Source: Fagopyrum homotropicum (lineage: Eukaryota; Streptophyta; Magnoliopsida; Caryophyllales; Polygonaceae). From it: DNA of 64,000 bases. The notes beneath the pieces are model-generated. The model did not search any database. It was not told the DNA's origin and worked only from the letters and a program-made list of their open reading frames with translations. Location of the stretch: assembly GCA_033239125.1 (NCBI GenBank), contig BSWB01000004.1, forward strand, positions 61,689,501 to 61,753,500, read 5' to 3'. Each line of letters starts with the position of its first letter. Within the stretch, counting starts at the first letter, position 1. Shown piece by piece: positions 9,534 through 20,258 of the stretch. The position numbers were made by a program, and so were the translations under genes.

Positions 9534-11594
9534 TTACTTCATGCTGAAATTCAACCATTTGATAGCCCAAAACGCCTTGTGCTCCAACTCTACCGGTAAG
9601 TGACAAGACTTCCCATACACAAGGTTGTATGGTGTGGTTCCTATGGGAGTCTTGTACGCAGTCCGGTACGCCCACAATGCATCATCAAGCTTCAAGGACC
9701 AATCCTTCCTAGTCCTTGAAACCGTCTTCTCTAGGATTCCTTTGATCTCCCGATTTGAGATCTCAACTTGTCCACTAGTTTGTGGATGATAAGGGGTGGC
9801 GATCTTGTGAGTAACCCCATACTTAGGTAGAAGAGCTTCAAAGCGCCGGGCAATGAAGTGAGAACCTCCATCACTAATGATAGTCCTTGGTGTCCCAAAT
9901 CGTGGGAAGATGGTCTTGTTAAAGAACTTAACCACCACCATGGCATCATTGGTGGGAGAGGCAATTGCTTCCACCCATCTAGAAACGTAGTCCACCGCCA
10001 AGAGTATGTATTGGTTTCCACAAGATGATGGGAACGGTCCCATAAAGTCAACTCCCCAAACATCGAAAATCTCCACCTCTTGGATGTTATTGAGGGGCAT
10101 CTCATTCCTCCTAGAGATATTTCCTGTTCTTTGACGAGCATCGCAACAAGAAACAAAGGATTGCACATCTTTAAATAAAGTAGGCCAAAAGAATCCAGAT
10201 TGCAATACCTTAGCGCTAGTCTTGTTCGAACTAGCGTGTCCTCCACAAGGTAGTGAATGACAATGGAGGATGACACTTTGCATCTCATCTTCCGGCACAC
10301 ATCGCCGAATAATGCCATCCGGACCTCTCTTAAAGAGGAGAGGTTCATTCCAAAAGTATTCCCAGACATCCTTAAAGAACTTCTTCCTTTGTGCGTAGGA
10401 TAAACCGGGTGGTATCTCTTGACAAACCAAATAGTTAACAAAATCAGCAAACCATGGTTTGTTACCTTTGGAGATCACATCGATGCACTCCTCTAGATGT
10501 GTTAGGCGACTCAAATGATCCGCAACAGAATTTTCTGAACCTTTCTTGTCGCGGATCTCTAGATCGAATTCTTGTAGGAGAAGAATCCATCTAATTAGCC
10601 TTGGCTTCGCATCCTTCTTTGCAAGGAGGTACCGGATCGCAACATGATCCATATAGACAATCACCTTTGCACCTACAAGATAAGAGCGAAATTTGTCATT
10701 AGCATAAACAATGGCTAAAAATTCCTTTTCCGTAGTGGCGTAGTTGAGCTGCGCTTCATCTAGCGTCTTGCTAGCATAGTATATGGCATGGGTTCGCCCT
10801 TCCTTTCTTTGTCCAAGAACAGCTTCTATAGCTACGTCACTAGCATCGCACATAACCTCAAAGGGAAGATTCCAACCCGGAGGTTGGATAATAGGTGGTG
10901 AAATTAGAGCTTCCCGAATCATGTTAAACGCGTCCAAACATTCCTGCGAAAACTCAAAAACTGCATCCTTCATCAATAGATTAGTTAGCGGTTTTGATAT
11001 TTTAGAGAAGTCTTTTATGAAGCGTCTATAGAATCCGGCATGTCCTAGAAAACTTCTTATCCCTTTCACCGAAGTTGGTGGAGGAAGCTTTTCTATGGTC
11101 TCTATCTTAGCTTTATCTACCTCTATCCCTCTATTAGAGATTAAGTGTCCTAAAACAATGCCTTCCTTAACCATGAATTGACACTTCTCCCAATTAAGAA
11201 CTAGGTTAGTGTCTTCACACCTTTGTAAAACAAGAGAAAGGTTAGAAAGGCAATTGTCAAAAGAGGAACCGTATACGGAGAAGTCATCCATGAAGACCTC
11301 CATGATTTCCTCAATGTATTCGGAGAAGATGGCCATCATGCACCTTTGAAAGGTGGTTGGGGCGTTGCAAAGCCCGAACGGCATTCTCCTATAAGCAAAC
11401 GTACCCCACGGGCACGTGAATGTGGTCTTCTCCTGATCATCCAGGTGTATCGGAATTTGAAAGAAACCACTATAACCGTCAAGATAGCAAAAGTGCGAAT
11501 ATTGCACTAACCTTTCAAGGATTTGATCGATGAAGGGTAGTGGGAAGTGATCCTTCCTCGTCGCGTTGTTAAGCTTGCGGTAGTCTATGCACAT
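9534..11594 (-). CDS. pol: Pol, unit 2: reverse transcriptase, RNase H and integrase
   Basis: 686 codons. RT catalytic residues are Asp in YLDGYSGF (about 39) and FMDD (101-104). RNase H spans about 245-370, with CDASD, the Glu in ATTEKEFLAIVYA and VADHLSRL. Integrase starts near 415; the zinc-binding HCHSLPCGGH is present, but the second Cys pair reads CCDARQR where CxxCQR is normal, so one zinc ligand is Arg. The DDE core is visible as WGVDFMGPF, IISDGGSHF and QVEISNREI. The frame is bounded by a TGA in RT (11595-11597, lost Trp) and a TAA near the integrase end, so the protein cannot be made whole. Units 2 and 3 encode the same 686-residue sequence. Confidence 0.93.
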   Translation of the reverse strand: MCIDYRKLNNATRKDHFPLPFIDQILERLVQYSHFCYLDGYSGFFQIPIHLDDQEKTTFTCPWGTFAYRRMPFGLCNAPTTFQRCMMAIFSEYIEEIMEVFMDDFSVYGSSFDNCLSNLSLVLQRCEDTNLVLNWEKCQFMVKEGIVLGHLISNRGIEVDKAKIETIEKLPPPTSVKGIRSFLGHAGFYRRFIKDFSKISKPLTNLLMKDAVFEFSQECLDAFNMIREALISPPIIQPPGWNLPFEVMCDASDVAIEAVLGQRKEGRTHAIYYASKTLDEAQLNYATTEKEFLAIVYANDKFRSYLVGAKVIVYMDHVAIRYLLAKKDAKPRLIRWILLLQEFDLEIRDKKGSENSVADHLSRLTHLEECIDVISKGNKPWFADFVNYLVCQEIPPGLSYAQRKKFFKDVWEYFWNEPLLFKRGPDGIIRRCVPEDEMQSVILHCHSLPCGGHASSNKTSAKVLQSGFFWPTLFKDVQSFVSCCDARQRTGNISRRNEMPLNNIQEVEIFDVWGVDFMGPFPSSCGNQYILLAVDYVSRWVEAIASPTNDAMVVVKFFNKTIFPRFGTPRTIISDGGSHFIARRFEALLPKYGVTHKIATPYHPQTSGQVEISNREIKGILEKTVSRTRKDWSLKLDDALWAYRTAYKTPIGTTPYNLVYGKSCHLPVELEHKAFWAIKWLNFSMK

Positions 11595-11597
11595 CCG

Positions 11598-12323
11598 TCA
11601 TCCCGTTACGGTTCGGGTAGGAATGAGTTCGTTATTCTTGTTGGTGATGACCGTCATTCCTCCCTTCTTCGGAACTACTTGAACCGGACTCACCCACTTG
11701 CTATCGGAGATAGGGTAGATGATACCTGCATCAAGCAATTTAAGAATTTCCTTCTTGACAACCTCCTTCATGGTCGGATTCAACCGCCTTTGAGGTTGTC
11801 TTGAAGTCCTAAAGTCCTCTTCCATTAATATTTTATGCATGCATAGGGAAGGTTTGATTCCTACTAAGTCCTCAATAGTATATCCTAAAGCTTTTCTATG
11901 TTTCCTAAGGACAACCATGAGCTTATTATGTTCATCTATGCTTAGATCAGAACTAACAATAACCGGAAAGGTAGAATTAGGTCCTAGAAAAGCGTACCTT
12001 AGATGAGTAGGAAGTGGCTTTAGCTCCATTGCTTTCGGAGCTTCCAATGGCTCTTGAGGAGCATCCGATGCCTCCTTAGAAGTGTCTAAGGGTGTAGAAG
12101 GTGTGGGAGAAGAATCAAAAGAAGTTGAAGAAGTGGCACGATCACCCTCTTCCACGGCCTGAATCACGGTTTCCCTGCATCCTCCACGGCCGTGGTTTAG
12201 GGCGTGGAAAGGAAATACGGTTGCTCTGTTTCCTCCACGACCGTGTAACCCTCTGGAGTGAGCCACGCTTTGGTTGGTGAAATCCACGGCCGTGAAATAT
12301 AGTGTATGGCCGTGGATTCTCAC
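11598..12323 (-). CDS. Pol fragment, unit 2: linker and N-terminal RT
   Basis: Same 241-residue sequence as in unit 1, ending at the same TGA. It again begins inside the palindromic module, giving HGRGG-type peptide. The identical break in units 1, 2 and 3 shows that duplication followed inactivation. Confidence 0.85.
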   Translation of the reverse strand: MRIHGHTLYFTAVDFTNQSVAHSRGLHGRGGNRATVFPFHALNHGRGGCRETVIQAVEEGDRATSSTSFDSSPTPSTPLDTSKEASDAPQEPLEAPKAMELKPLPTHLRYAFLGPNSTFPVIVSSDLSIDEHNKLMVVLRKHRKALGYTIEDLVGIKPSLCMHKILMEEDFRTSRQPQRRLNPTMKEVVKKEILKLLDAGIIYPISDSKWVSPVQVVPKKGGMTVITNKNNELIPTRTVTG

Positions 12324-12368
12324 GTTTTCTGCTTCATCGTGGAGTTTCTCAAAGTCCTCTTCACATAC

Positions 12369-13577
12369 TTACTCTTGTGCTTCTAAGGCTACAATTTCCT
12401 CATTGCACTCCTCTTCTTCCCCTACATTCATTAGACTCATAGTAATAACCTTTTGCAAAGGATCCTTGAAGAGAATAGCACTTACCTCCTCTCTAGACAA
12501 CCCTTCTTCATCTTGGATATTGAATATATCCTCATCAAAGATTGGCTCCTTCACTAGAGTGGAAAGAACGAACTCTACCTTCTCTTCTCCTATGTCAAAG
12601 GCGAGTCTAGCATTCTTGCAATCGACTATGCAGCCGGGAGTTGCAAGAAACGGTCTTCCGAGTATGATCGGGACCGGACTATCTGCAAGAATGTAAAGCA
12701 CAACAAAATCAATGGGAACAAAGAATTTACCTAGCTTGACTGGGACGTCTTCCACAATACCGACGGGATGAGTGATGGATCGATCCGCCATGTACAACGT
12801 CATCTTCACCGGTTTAGGGTCGCCTAAACCGATCTTCCTACATAATGCAAGTGGTATGATGCTCACACTTGCTCCCAAGTCACATAACGCATCATATGTG
12901 ACATCTCCCACTCCTATGGGAATGCAAAATGACCCCGGATCTTTTAGCTTGGGGGGCATTTTCTCCTTCATGGTCTTGATGAGATCCGAAGAATCCGAAC
13001 TCATCTTAACCTCTCCAAAATCCTCGAACTTTCTCTTGTTAGAGAGGATTTCCTTTAAGAACTTGCCATAAGCCGGCATACCTACAATAGCATCAATGAA
13101 AGGTATATTAATATGCAGCTTGCTCATGAGTTCTATAAACTTACCAAATTGTTTATCTAGACGCGCTCTTGCTCTAGATTGAGGGAATGGTAGGGGAGGT
13201 TTGTAAGCCGGAGGAGGAACGTAGACATCTTCCTTCCCTTTCTCTTTGTCTTTCTCAACGGAGACTTCAACAAACTTAGGTTGCGGATCGGTGGTAGTCA
13301 CTCCGCTCCTAGTTGTGATTGCCATCACCCTTCCCTTTGGGTTGTCCTCCGTTTTTCCTGGAAGTTTCCCTTGATTCCTAGGAACTTCCTCCGCTTGGCT
13401 GAACATTTGGTTTTCTAAAACCTTTTGGGCTTTATCAACCTTAGAAATTTGATCATCAACCTTAATGATGCAGTTCTCCAAACCTTGAAGATTTCCCAAA
13501 ATCGTTTCCAACATGGGATCGGGCTTTTCCTTCCCCGAAGTGTTTCCTCCATTAGATGTTTGCCCCTGGCTTTTCAA
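12369..13577 (-). CDS. Gag C-terminus and aspartic protease, unit 2
   Basis: 402 codons with CDLGASVSIIP and ILGRPFL. It differs from unit 1 by Arg to His in SITHPVG and agrees with unit 3. It carries the same flanking TAA codons as unit 1. Confidence 0.88.
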   Translation of the reverse strand: MKSQGQTSNGGNTSGKEKPDPMLETILGNLQGLENCIIKVDDQISKVDKAQKVLENQMFSQAEEVPRNQGKLPGKTEDNPKGRVMAITTRSGVTTTDPQPKFVEVSVEKDKEKGKEDVYVPPPAYKPPLPFPQSRARARLDKQFGKFIELMSKLHINIPFIDAIVGMPAYGKFLKEILSNKRKFEDFGEVKMSSDSSDLIKTMKEKMPPKLKDPGSFCIPIGVGDVTYDALCDLGASVSIIPLALCRKIGLGDPKPVKMTLYMADRSITHPVGIVEDVPVKLGKFFVPIDFVVLYILADSPVPIILGRPFLATPGCIVDCKNARLAFDIGEEKVEFVLSTLVKEPIFDEDIFNIQDEEGLSREEVSAILFKDPLQKVITMSLMNVGEEEECNEEIVALEAQE

Positions 13578-13625
13578 AGGAGTAGAGGAAGAGGAAGGTG
13601 GAGTTAGTGAATTCGAATTGGAAGG

Positions 13626-15029
13626 TTAAGAGTTACCGGAGTTTTGTCGATTGGAGCGCCAATTGTTGTTGTTTGAACCCCTATTGTTGTTCCAATTATT
13701 GTTCCGGTTGTTATTGTTGCCATTCCAATTATTTCGGTTATTGTTCCGGTTATTGTTGTTGTTGCGGTTTGTATTCTCACCACCATTGTTGTTGTTGCCC
13801 AAGTAGCCAACATCTTTTCCTTGTTGCTTTGGAAAGTTGGTCTTGATAGCTTCCTTCAACTCTTTGATCTCATTGTTGAGGGAGAAAATTTGATTTTGAG
13901 CTTCATGTGTGAGCTTTGCTCCTTGCTCCACACGATTTCCCTCTACCTTCCGGTGAGAATACTTCTCTATGACCCTTGCTTGCTTCTCAATGAAGTCCCA
14001 AGCGTCATCTTCTCTCATGTCCATGAATGTACCACATGAGAGGGATTGGAGCTTGAATTGTGTCTCCACATCCAGCCCCTTATAGTATATCTCCAAAAGT
14101 ACGAGTTTGGATATGCCATGATGAGGACAATCAAAGAGCAAATTCTGAAACCTTTCCCAAGATTGAAACAAACTTTCGTTAGATCTCATGGAAAATGCAT
14201 TAATCTTACCTCTAAGTTCCGCCGTTTTGGATGGCGCAAAGAACTTAGTGAGGAACTCCGCGGAAAGGTCTTCCCACGTGTCTAGTTTCCCACTAGGAAG
14301 AGCTTGGTACCAAGACAATGCTTTCCCCTTCAAGGAGAAGAAGAAAAGCTTGAGCTTATAGTTGTTGGTAGTCGCGTTCTTCGGCCTCATTGTCTCCATC
14401 ATACACTCAAAGTTTTGTAAGTGTTGGTGTGGAGATTCAGCGCTTGTTCCGCCAAATTGGTTTTGGCGAATAAGAGTAATGACTTGAGGGTTGAAGCTAA
14501 ACCCTTGTACATCATCAGCATCAAAGTTCACACCTAAACGGCGTGGTTGCTGTGTTGGATCCATCCTTTGGCCAAGAGTTCTTGGCTCCTCATCCACACG
14601 TTCGATCCTTGCATTCCTAGGTGGAACACGGCGATTAGCAGCTGCCCGTGAATGGAATGGATTCACATTGATCATTGGATCAATTTCCTCTAGCGGTGGC
14701 ATGGAGGAGTCGCTATCCTCATTGGATGAGTTGGCTCTAACCGATCTTCCCGGTCTCCTCCTTCTCTTTTTCTCCTTAAGGTTGTTTATCTCCAACCTCA
14801 TTTGGAACATCATGTCCGTTAGATCGTCAACTTTCATTTGATGACGATCCGTTTCTTCCCTTGGTGTCTTCTCACTCCATTGGAGTTGAGTTTTTTTGTC
14901 CGCTAACTCCGATTGAAGATCACGTTCGTTTTCTTCAGCCATCTTCTTTTCCTTACGTTTTTGCCTTAAAGTCCTCTCAAGCTCTTGATCAAGAGGTAAG
15001 AGATCCTCGGTGTTCCTAGACCTGCGCAT
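13626..15029 (-). CDS. gag: Gag, unit 2
   Basis: 467 codons with the same domain order as unit 1: coiled coil, basic run, Retrotrans_gag core, Asn-rich tail, premature TAA. Unit-specific residue: NLLFDC where units 1 and 3 have NLLLDC. KFFAPSK and SNESL are shared with unit 3. Confidence 0.92.
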   Translation of the reverse strand: MRRSRNTEDLLPLDQELERTLRQKRKEKKMAEENERDLQSELADKKTQLQWSEKTPREETDRHQMKVDDLTDMMFQMRLEINNLKEKKRRRRPGRSVRANSSNEDSDSSMPPLEEIDPMINVNPFHSRAAANRRVPPRNARIERVDEEPRTLGQRMDPTQQPRRLGVNFDADDVQGFSFNPQVITLIRQNQFGGTSAESPHQHLQNFECMMETMRPKNATTNNYKLKLFFFSLKGKALSWYQALPSGKLDTWEDLSAEFLTKFFAPSKTAELRGKINAFSMRSNESLFQSWERFQNLLFDCPHHGISKLVLLEIYYKGLDVETQFKLQSLSCGTFMDMREDDAWDFIEKQARVIEKYSHRKVEGNRVEQGAKLTHEAQNQIFSLNNEIKELKEAIKTNFPKQQGKDVGYLGNNNNGGENTNRNNNNNRNNNRNNWNGNNNNRNNNWNNNRGSNNNNWRSNRQNSGNS

Positions 15030-15104
15030 GCACTCAAAGAGATATCAAATAACAAGGGAGAAGCTCCCTAGCTTGACAACCGATAACCGAATTCGGCTTA
15101 GACC

Positions 15105-15125
15105 AAATCCCCGGCAACGGCGCCA
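15105..15125 (-). other. Primer binding site, unit 2
   Basis: Identical to the unit 1 site, next to LTR2 with the same 6-bp spacer. Confidence 0.88.
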
Positions 15126-15131
15126 AAAACT

Positions 15132-16863
15132 TGTTCGCACTTAGCGTGCGTGCAAATAAGCTTTAATTATAAAACTAGAAATCAAGCTAGCGAACCCGCA
15201 GTGTACGGATCGATATAGTTGAGCAAGAATTCCAGAGTATCGAACACATGGATTTGGGGGGTTAAATCCAGTTATAAATCGTCAAGCAAGTAAATGTATG
15301 AGCTTTGCAAATATATTGGGAAAACAACAACCCTAAAGATCCAGGTGTCTAATTGTGGCAATCGATTCAAGATATACTAAAGAATTAAGGACAGAGTTAA
15401 GGCATGCAAAGGTATACGAATGTAAGGTAATCGTACGATGAAGTTCCAAAAACCTTATATGACTCACCTACAAGACACTCTCTATAAAGGTTGTTGAGGC
15501 TTCAGTATAGAAAGGTTCTAAAGGTAAGAATTAATGTCAAATACCCAAACTTGTAATCCAAGGATCATTACTAACTAAACCGATTAAGGTTGTGACACTC
15601 GAAATCGAAGTAGAGGTTGTTGAGGCTTCACTACTACCTAGAAAAGGCAAGCCAAGACTAAGTTAAAGCAAATCTTTAACTTTGGATTAAAGTAAAAGCA
15701 AGGTTCGTAAATTGACACAAATAACGGGTGGTTCTTGAGTTCCACGGCCGTGGAAGCTCAAGAACAGACCGTGGTTTAAGGTTGTCGGCGATTCTCTCTA
15801 ACTCTCAGGGTCCAATCTGTTTACGATCGATCTATCATCATCTAAGCCACAACTATCAACCCTTCACCTTAGAATTGTTAAAGGGTTCTAGCCAACAATA
15901 ATCATATTGATATCAAATTCAAGGTTTAAAAGAATGAAAGATGAAAACTTCCGAAAACTTTCAATAACTTTAAAGTCAATCTCAAATCCACAAATCAAGA
16001 ACAATAACGTCAATAGATTTGGAATAATGCAACAATCACGAATCTTAGATAAGAAGGAAGAACGGGATGTCAATCCGTCTTCTAAATCAAACCTAAATGA
16101 GAAGCGAAATCTTCTCACGAACAATCTTCCCAATCTTCCACTCTTCCATCAATCCTGAAATCTCAAGGGTAGAACGCAAATCTCTCAATCACAATCTCCG
16201 CAAGATGTGAAATTAGGGCAATTCCAAAGTGCAATCGGAAATGCGTCTAAGCGTAAGCGAAGGTGTAGTGCGTCTAAGCAGAGGTGACGGAATCTCTCTT
16301 CGTCCGTCCTTTTATAGTGTAAGATAAAATATCGGCCCGGCCCAATCTCGTAAAAGATCGTGGCTTAAAGTGTGGCGAAAAAGATCGCCAAGATCACGGT
16401 CGTGGAAGGGTTCCACGACCGTAATTTAGAGCGTGGAAAGTGTCACGGTTTGACACAACTCTTCCACGGCCGTAGAAGTTGCTGGAATGAACCACGCTTC
16501 CCTTGCCAAGGTTCCACGGCCGTGGACTTGAACGTGGAATGTAGTACAGCCGTATTTTAGAGCGTGGTTTAGGGCTAGAACGTGATTCTTCCTTTCCTCG
16601 TGCCATTCTTCAAGTTAGCACATCCTCAGCTCCTAGGAATGTCCTCAATTCATGGACATGCTCAATCAAACTCCATCCTTGCTCAATTCCGTTCGGAAAT
16701 AGCTCTTAATTGCCTACAATCAACATAAAACTTGTGTAGATCTCTATATCGAATTATAGACAAACTAGCTCACAAATGCATCAATGCTTAATCAATGACT
16801 ATCAATATGGATGTAATACACTTAGAAAATGTGCCTAAAATATCACAATATTTCATGCTAACA
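15132..16863 (-). repeat. LTR2 of Athila-like array (1732 bp)
   Basis: This has the same length and boundaries as LTR1, shifted by exactly 10,724 bp. It lies between internal units 2 and 3 and serves both as the 3' LTR of one and the 5' LTR of the other. I saw no differences from LTR1 inside the LTR while reading by eye. Confidence 0.93.
16308..16317 (-). promoter_or_regulatory. TATA box of LTR2
   Basis: Same CTATAAAAGG motif at the equivalent position of LTR2; it would drive transcription leftward through unit 2. Confidence 0.58.
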
Positions 16864-18227
16864 AATAACCCCATACTTGCCACTTGCTTGTCCCTAAGCA
16901 AGGTCTTTCAAAAGCTTTAGAAACAAAAGTTAGGATGAAATATGTGTACCTTCTCAAAGCAAAACTTCTTTTGGATGAATGTGCCTTCTAATCAATAGAT
17001 CATTCTCAAATCTTGCTTCATTCGTTCATAAGACTTTCATACACTTAATCAAAGAGTAAAGAGTAAAGAAAGCTCATGAATCAATTAAAATTCCATACAA
17101 ACATCATAACCTTCAAACATTATCAAAATCAATCATAAGAAACTTCAATTTAGATCACCAAGTCATATAACATTCTTTTGATCTTAAGGACTTTCAAAAA
17201 GGTCTAGAATGTGGAAAGGGAAGGAAAACTTTAAGGAATGTGGTGCATGAATCCGGGAAAGTGGATAACTACTCTTTTCTTCTTCTCTTGCGGTTCCCGC
17301 AACACTTTCAACTTAGAGCTTCGCTCTCTTCCTTTCATTTTTCGACTTTACTTTTGGAGTTATGGATAGAGGTGCACAAAAACCAAAGCCTAGGAGATTG
17401 GCGTTTCTCAATTGTTATGAGATGCCTCAAACCCTTAGCGCACATACCATAATCCGCTAGGAATATCGCTCAATCCGACTTTGGCAAGACACAAACACCC
17501 GGCTATGTGAATGGTGCCGAGTTACTCATCATCATGATTGACTTCCCCAAACCTACAATTTCTTTCTATTATTTTGATTGCAATTAATTGCTTTCATGGC
17601 CCTCCCACATCAAACATGCCAATATCAATCAACTCCTCCAAATTCCCGGATAGGTAAAGGAGGCCATAATTTCAATGAGGGGCTAAATGATCAAAGAAAG
17701 AAGAAGGACAATCGAATTGCCTTAATCATCTCAACAAGAAGTATAAGAACTTATAGTGTGATTTCAACCTTATTATCTCAACATGATTTAAGTAACATTC
17801 ATCACATTATGAAACTTGCAAAAGAGGTATAATCAACTCATTCAATTTCTTTTCAATTCACTATTCGTTTAAGCATGCAATTGTCATCAAACTCAATTCA
17901 CAAGTAGTGATTATCATAGAAATCATCTCTATCCTTAGCAGCACAAAATTTTCAAAATTTTTCAATTTTTATGGGTTTTTCAAACTCTTTTTTTTTTTTC
18001 ATGCAATGCAATAATGAAACGTGTAACAACATATTGAACATGCAAGATAGTCTCAATAGAAGCAATCAAAGTGAGTAAGAGTTATTACAACTTTTAGTCA
18101 CACCCCACCCCATACTTGGAACAAACATTGTCCCTAATGTTCAAATAAAAGAAAGAAAAGAAAAGAAAGAAAGAAAAAGACTCACAAAATGGCGGTGGAG
18201 CGGCTAAACTGTCGATCCTCAATGTCG
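16864..18227 (-). other. Unit 3 3' untranslated region
   Basis: Counterpart of 6140-7502, longer by a T in the T-run near 17990. It holds the same two purine-rich tracts and no supported gene. Confidence 0.6.
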
Positions 18228-19169
18228 TCACTGTGGTGGAGGCGGGAATGGAGAGAAGCTAGGATCGTAGTACTGCCCGAACTTCTGGCGGTAGAAATCC
18301 CTCATCATATGGTCGAGGTCGTCCATGCGTCCATCTCTAGCGTCGGCTCGAATCTCCAATGCTCCCACTCTATCAGAAAGGCTAGTAGCCCACTCTGGCA
18401 TCTGCTCATACCAACCTGGATCTTGGCTATACCACCCCGGTGCATCTGACGGTGCTGGTGCTGGTGTTGGTGGTGCCTGAGTAGACCATGGTGGTGGAGC
18501 TCCGTACCACGCAGGAGGGGTCTCCATCCAAGTGGGTCTCTCGCTCACGCTGGCGCGGCGAGAAGATGAACCTGAAGCTCTGGCGGGACGTGGACACATC
18601 AGAAGCTATGTCCGGCTGATCCGGAAACGTGCCAAAATCCTGCTCGGCTCCTCCTCCTCCCTCATATGGATCTCTCATCTCCTCCTCCTCAACTACAGGT
18701 GGTGGTGGGACATATGGAGGGGCTGCAATCCTGTTCGCATGCATAGACAGCGAACGTCTCCTTCCAATTATGGCGTCCAACCATAATGGAATACTCTGGG
18801 AGCCACTCAATCCCCCTCCCCGTCCTGCTCTCCCATGGCATAGCTGCATAAGGTGGACCTCTATGGGTAGGAAAGATGAGACCTCTAGTCATGAAGGCCT
18901 GGAGTCCTAGGGGTACGAGGTGATAGTGATGAAGTTGATGATGGAGGTGAAGGGGAGAAAGGTGGTGGTGCTCTAGAGGATGAAGAGGAAGAGGGGTTAC
19001 CCTTCCTCTTTTTATTATTATCTTTCTCCTTGTTCTTATCCTTATTTCTCCCAGAAACTCTCCTCACAAAATCCATTACTGTTGAAAACCACGGTCTGTT
19101 CTTGGTGTTCCACGGCCGTGGAAGTGACAGAGACCGTGGTTCGTCTCGACTTTTCTCAAAACTCAGCAA
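18228..19169 (-). pseudogene. Extra 3' ORF, unit 3 (frameshifted)
   Basis: Carries the same frame changes and the same 11-bp deletion as the unit 2 copy, with the same peptide blocks: Ser/Pro-rich, WLPEYS, APPYVPPPP and the DRVGALEIRADARD heptads. Function unknown. Confidence 0.58.
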
Positions 19170-19904
19170 TCAACAACCAAACTCAGCAATCAAGCAGTCC
19201 TAGACTAATTTCTTCCAATTTCAATCAGTTCTCCTATAAATGCTAGCAAAAATGAAGCTGAATTGACAAAGATAGAGAAGAGCGGAAAAAACCTAGGTTT
19301 CGGATTTTAAAATCCGAATTCTGCGTTCCTTGGTGATTTGCCGCTCGATTTGTTGCTTGGATCTTGTTGGTGATCGGATTTGCTTCAGTTTGGGTCGAAG
19401 AATCATTGAAAACGATTAACGAATGAGGATTTGAGGGTAGAGGCGTGATTTCGGCGAAGAGGGCGTGGAATTTGGTTTTGTGGTGTGTTTTTGTGAAGAA
19501 CGTGGTTTATATAGTGGCCGGCAAAATTTTTGAAAACCACGGTCTATCGGGGGGTTCCACGGCCGTGGAATTGTACGGAACCTTGGTTTTGGTTATTTTT
19601 CAAAGGTTTTTGGAAATTACGGTCACTGTAGCTGTCACGACCATGGTTTAGGCCGTGGAACGCTCTGTAATGCTCCAAAGTCCAAGTTTCGTCACTTTTC
19701 TTCAAAATTACTCTTCCCCTTTCCTTTTCCATTGTTCCTACATCCAAAAACACGAACATACCGGAAGGAATCGAAGGCAAAACAAAGAAAAAACGTCTAA
19801 ACTAAGCTAAACTATGAATCGAAAACAAAAACGTAAATGCAATACCTTGGGTTGCCTCCCAAGAAGCGCTTTGTTTAAGGTCCATAGCTAGACCAATTTC
19901 GCAC

Positions 19905-20240
19905 TTATTCGAGTGCGGTGGGCGCGAACTCTTCAGCTTGGAGTTCCGGTGTATACTTCTTGAGTCGTTGACCGTTCACCTTAAAGCTTCCGCCCGCTTC
20001 ACCCCATACTTCAACTGCACCATGGGGGAAAATACGTTTGATTAGAAAAGGTCCGGTCCAACGAGATTTAAGCTTACCTGGAAAGAGAAGAAGCCTTGAA
20101 TTGAAGAGGAGAACTTGATCTCCTTCTTTGAAGGCCTTTGGAATGATATGCTTATCATGCCAACACTTTGCTCTCTCCTTATAAATCTTGGCGTTTTCAT
20201 AGGCGTTCAAGCGGAGTTCTTCAAGCTCTTTAAGGTTCAA
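19905..20240 (-). CDS. Integrase C-terminal fragment, unit 3
   Basis: 111 codons identical in protein to the unit 2 fragment, with the GPF-type C-terminal module. A silent C to T change near 20228 distinguishes it. Confidence 0.88.
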   Translation of the reverse strand: MNLKELEELRLNAYENAKIYKERAKCWHDKHIIPKAFKEGDQVLLFNSRLLLFPGKLKSRWTGPFLIKRIFPHGAVEVWGEAGGSFKVNGQRLKKYTPELQAEEFAPTALE

Positions 20241-20258
20241 GAGATGCTTCTCTCCCGC

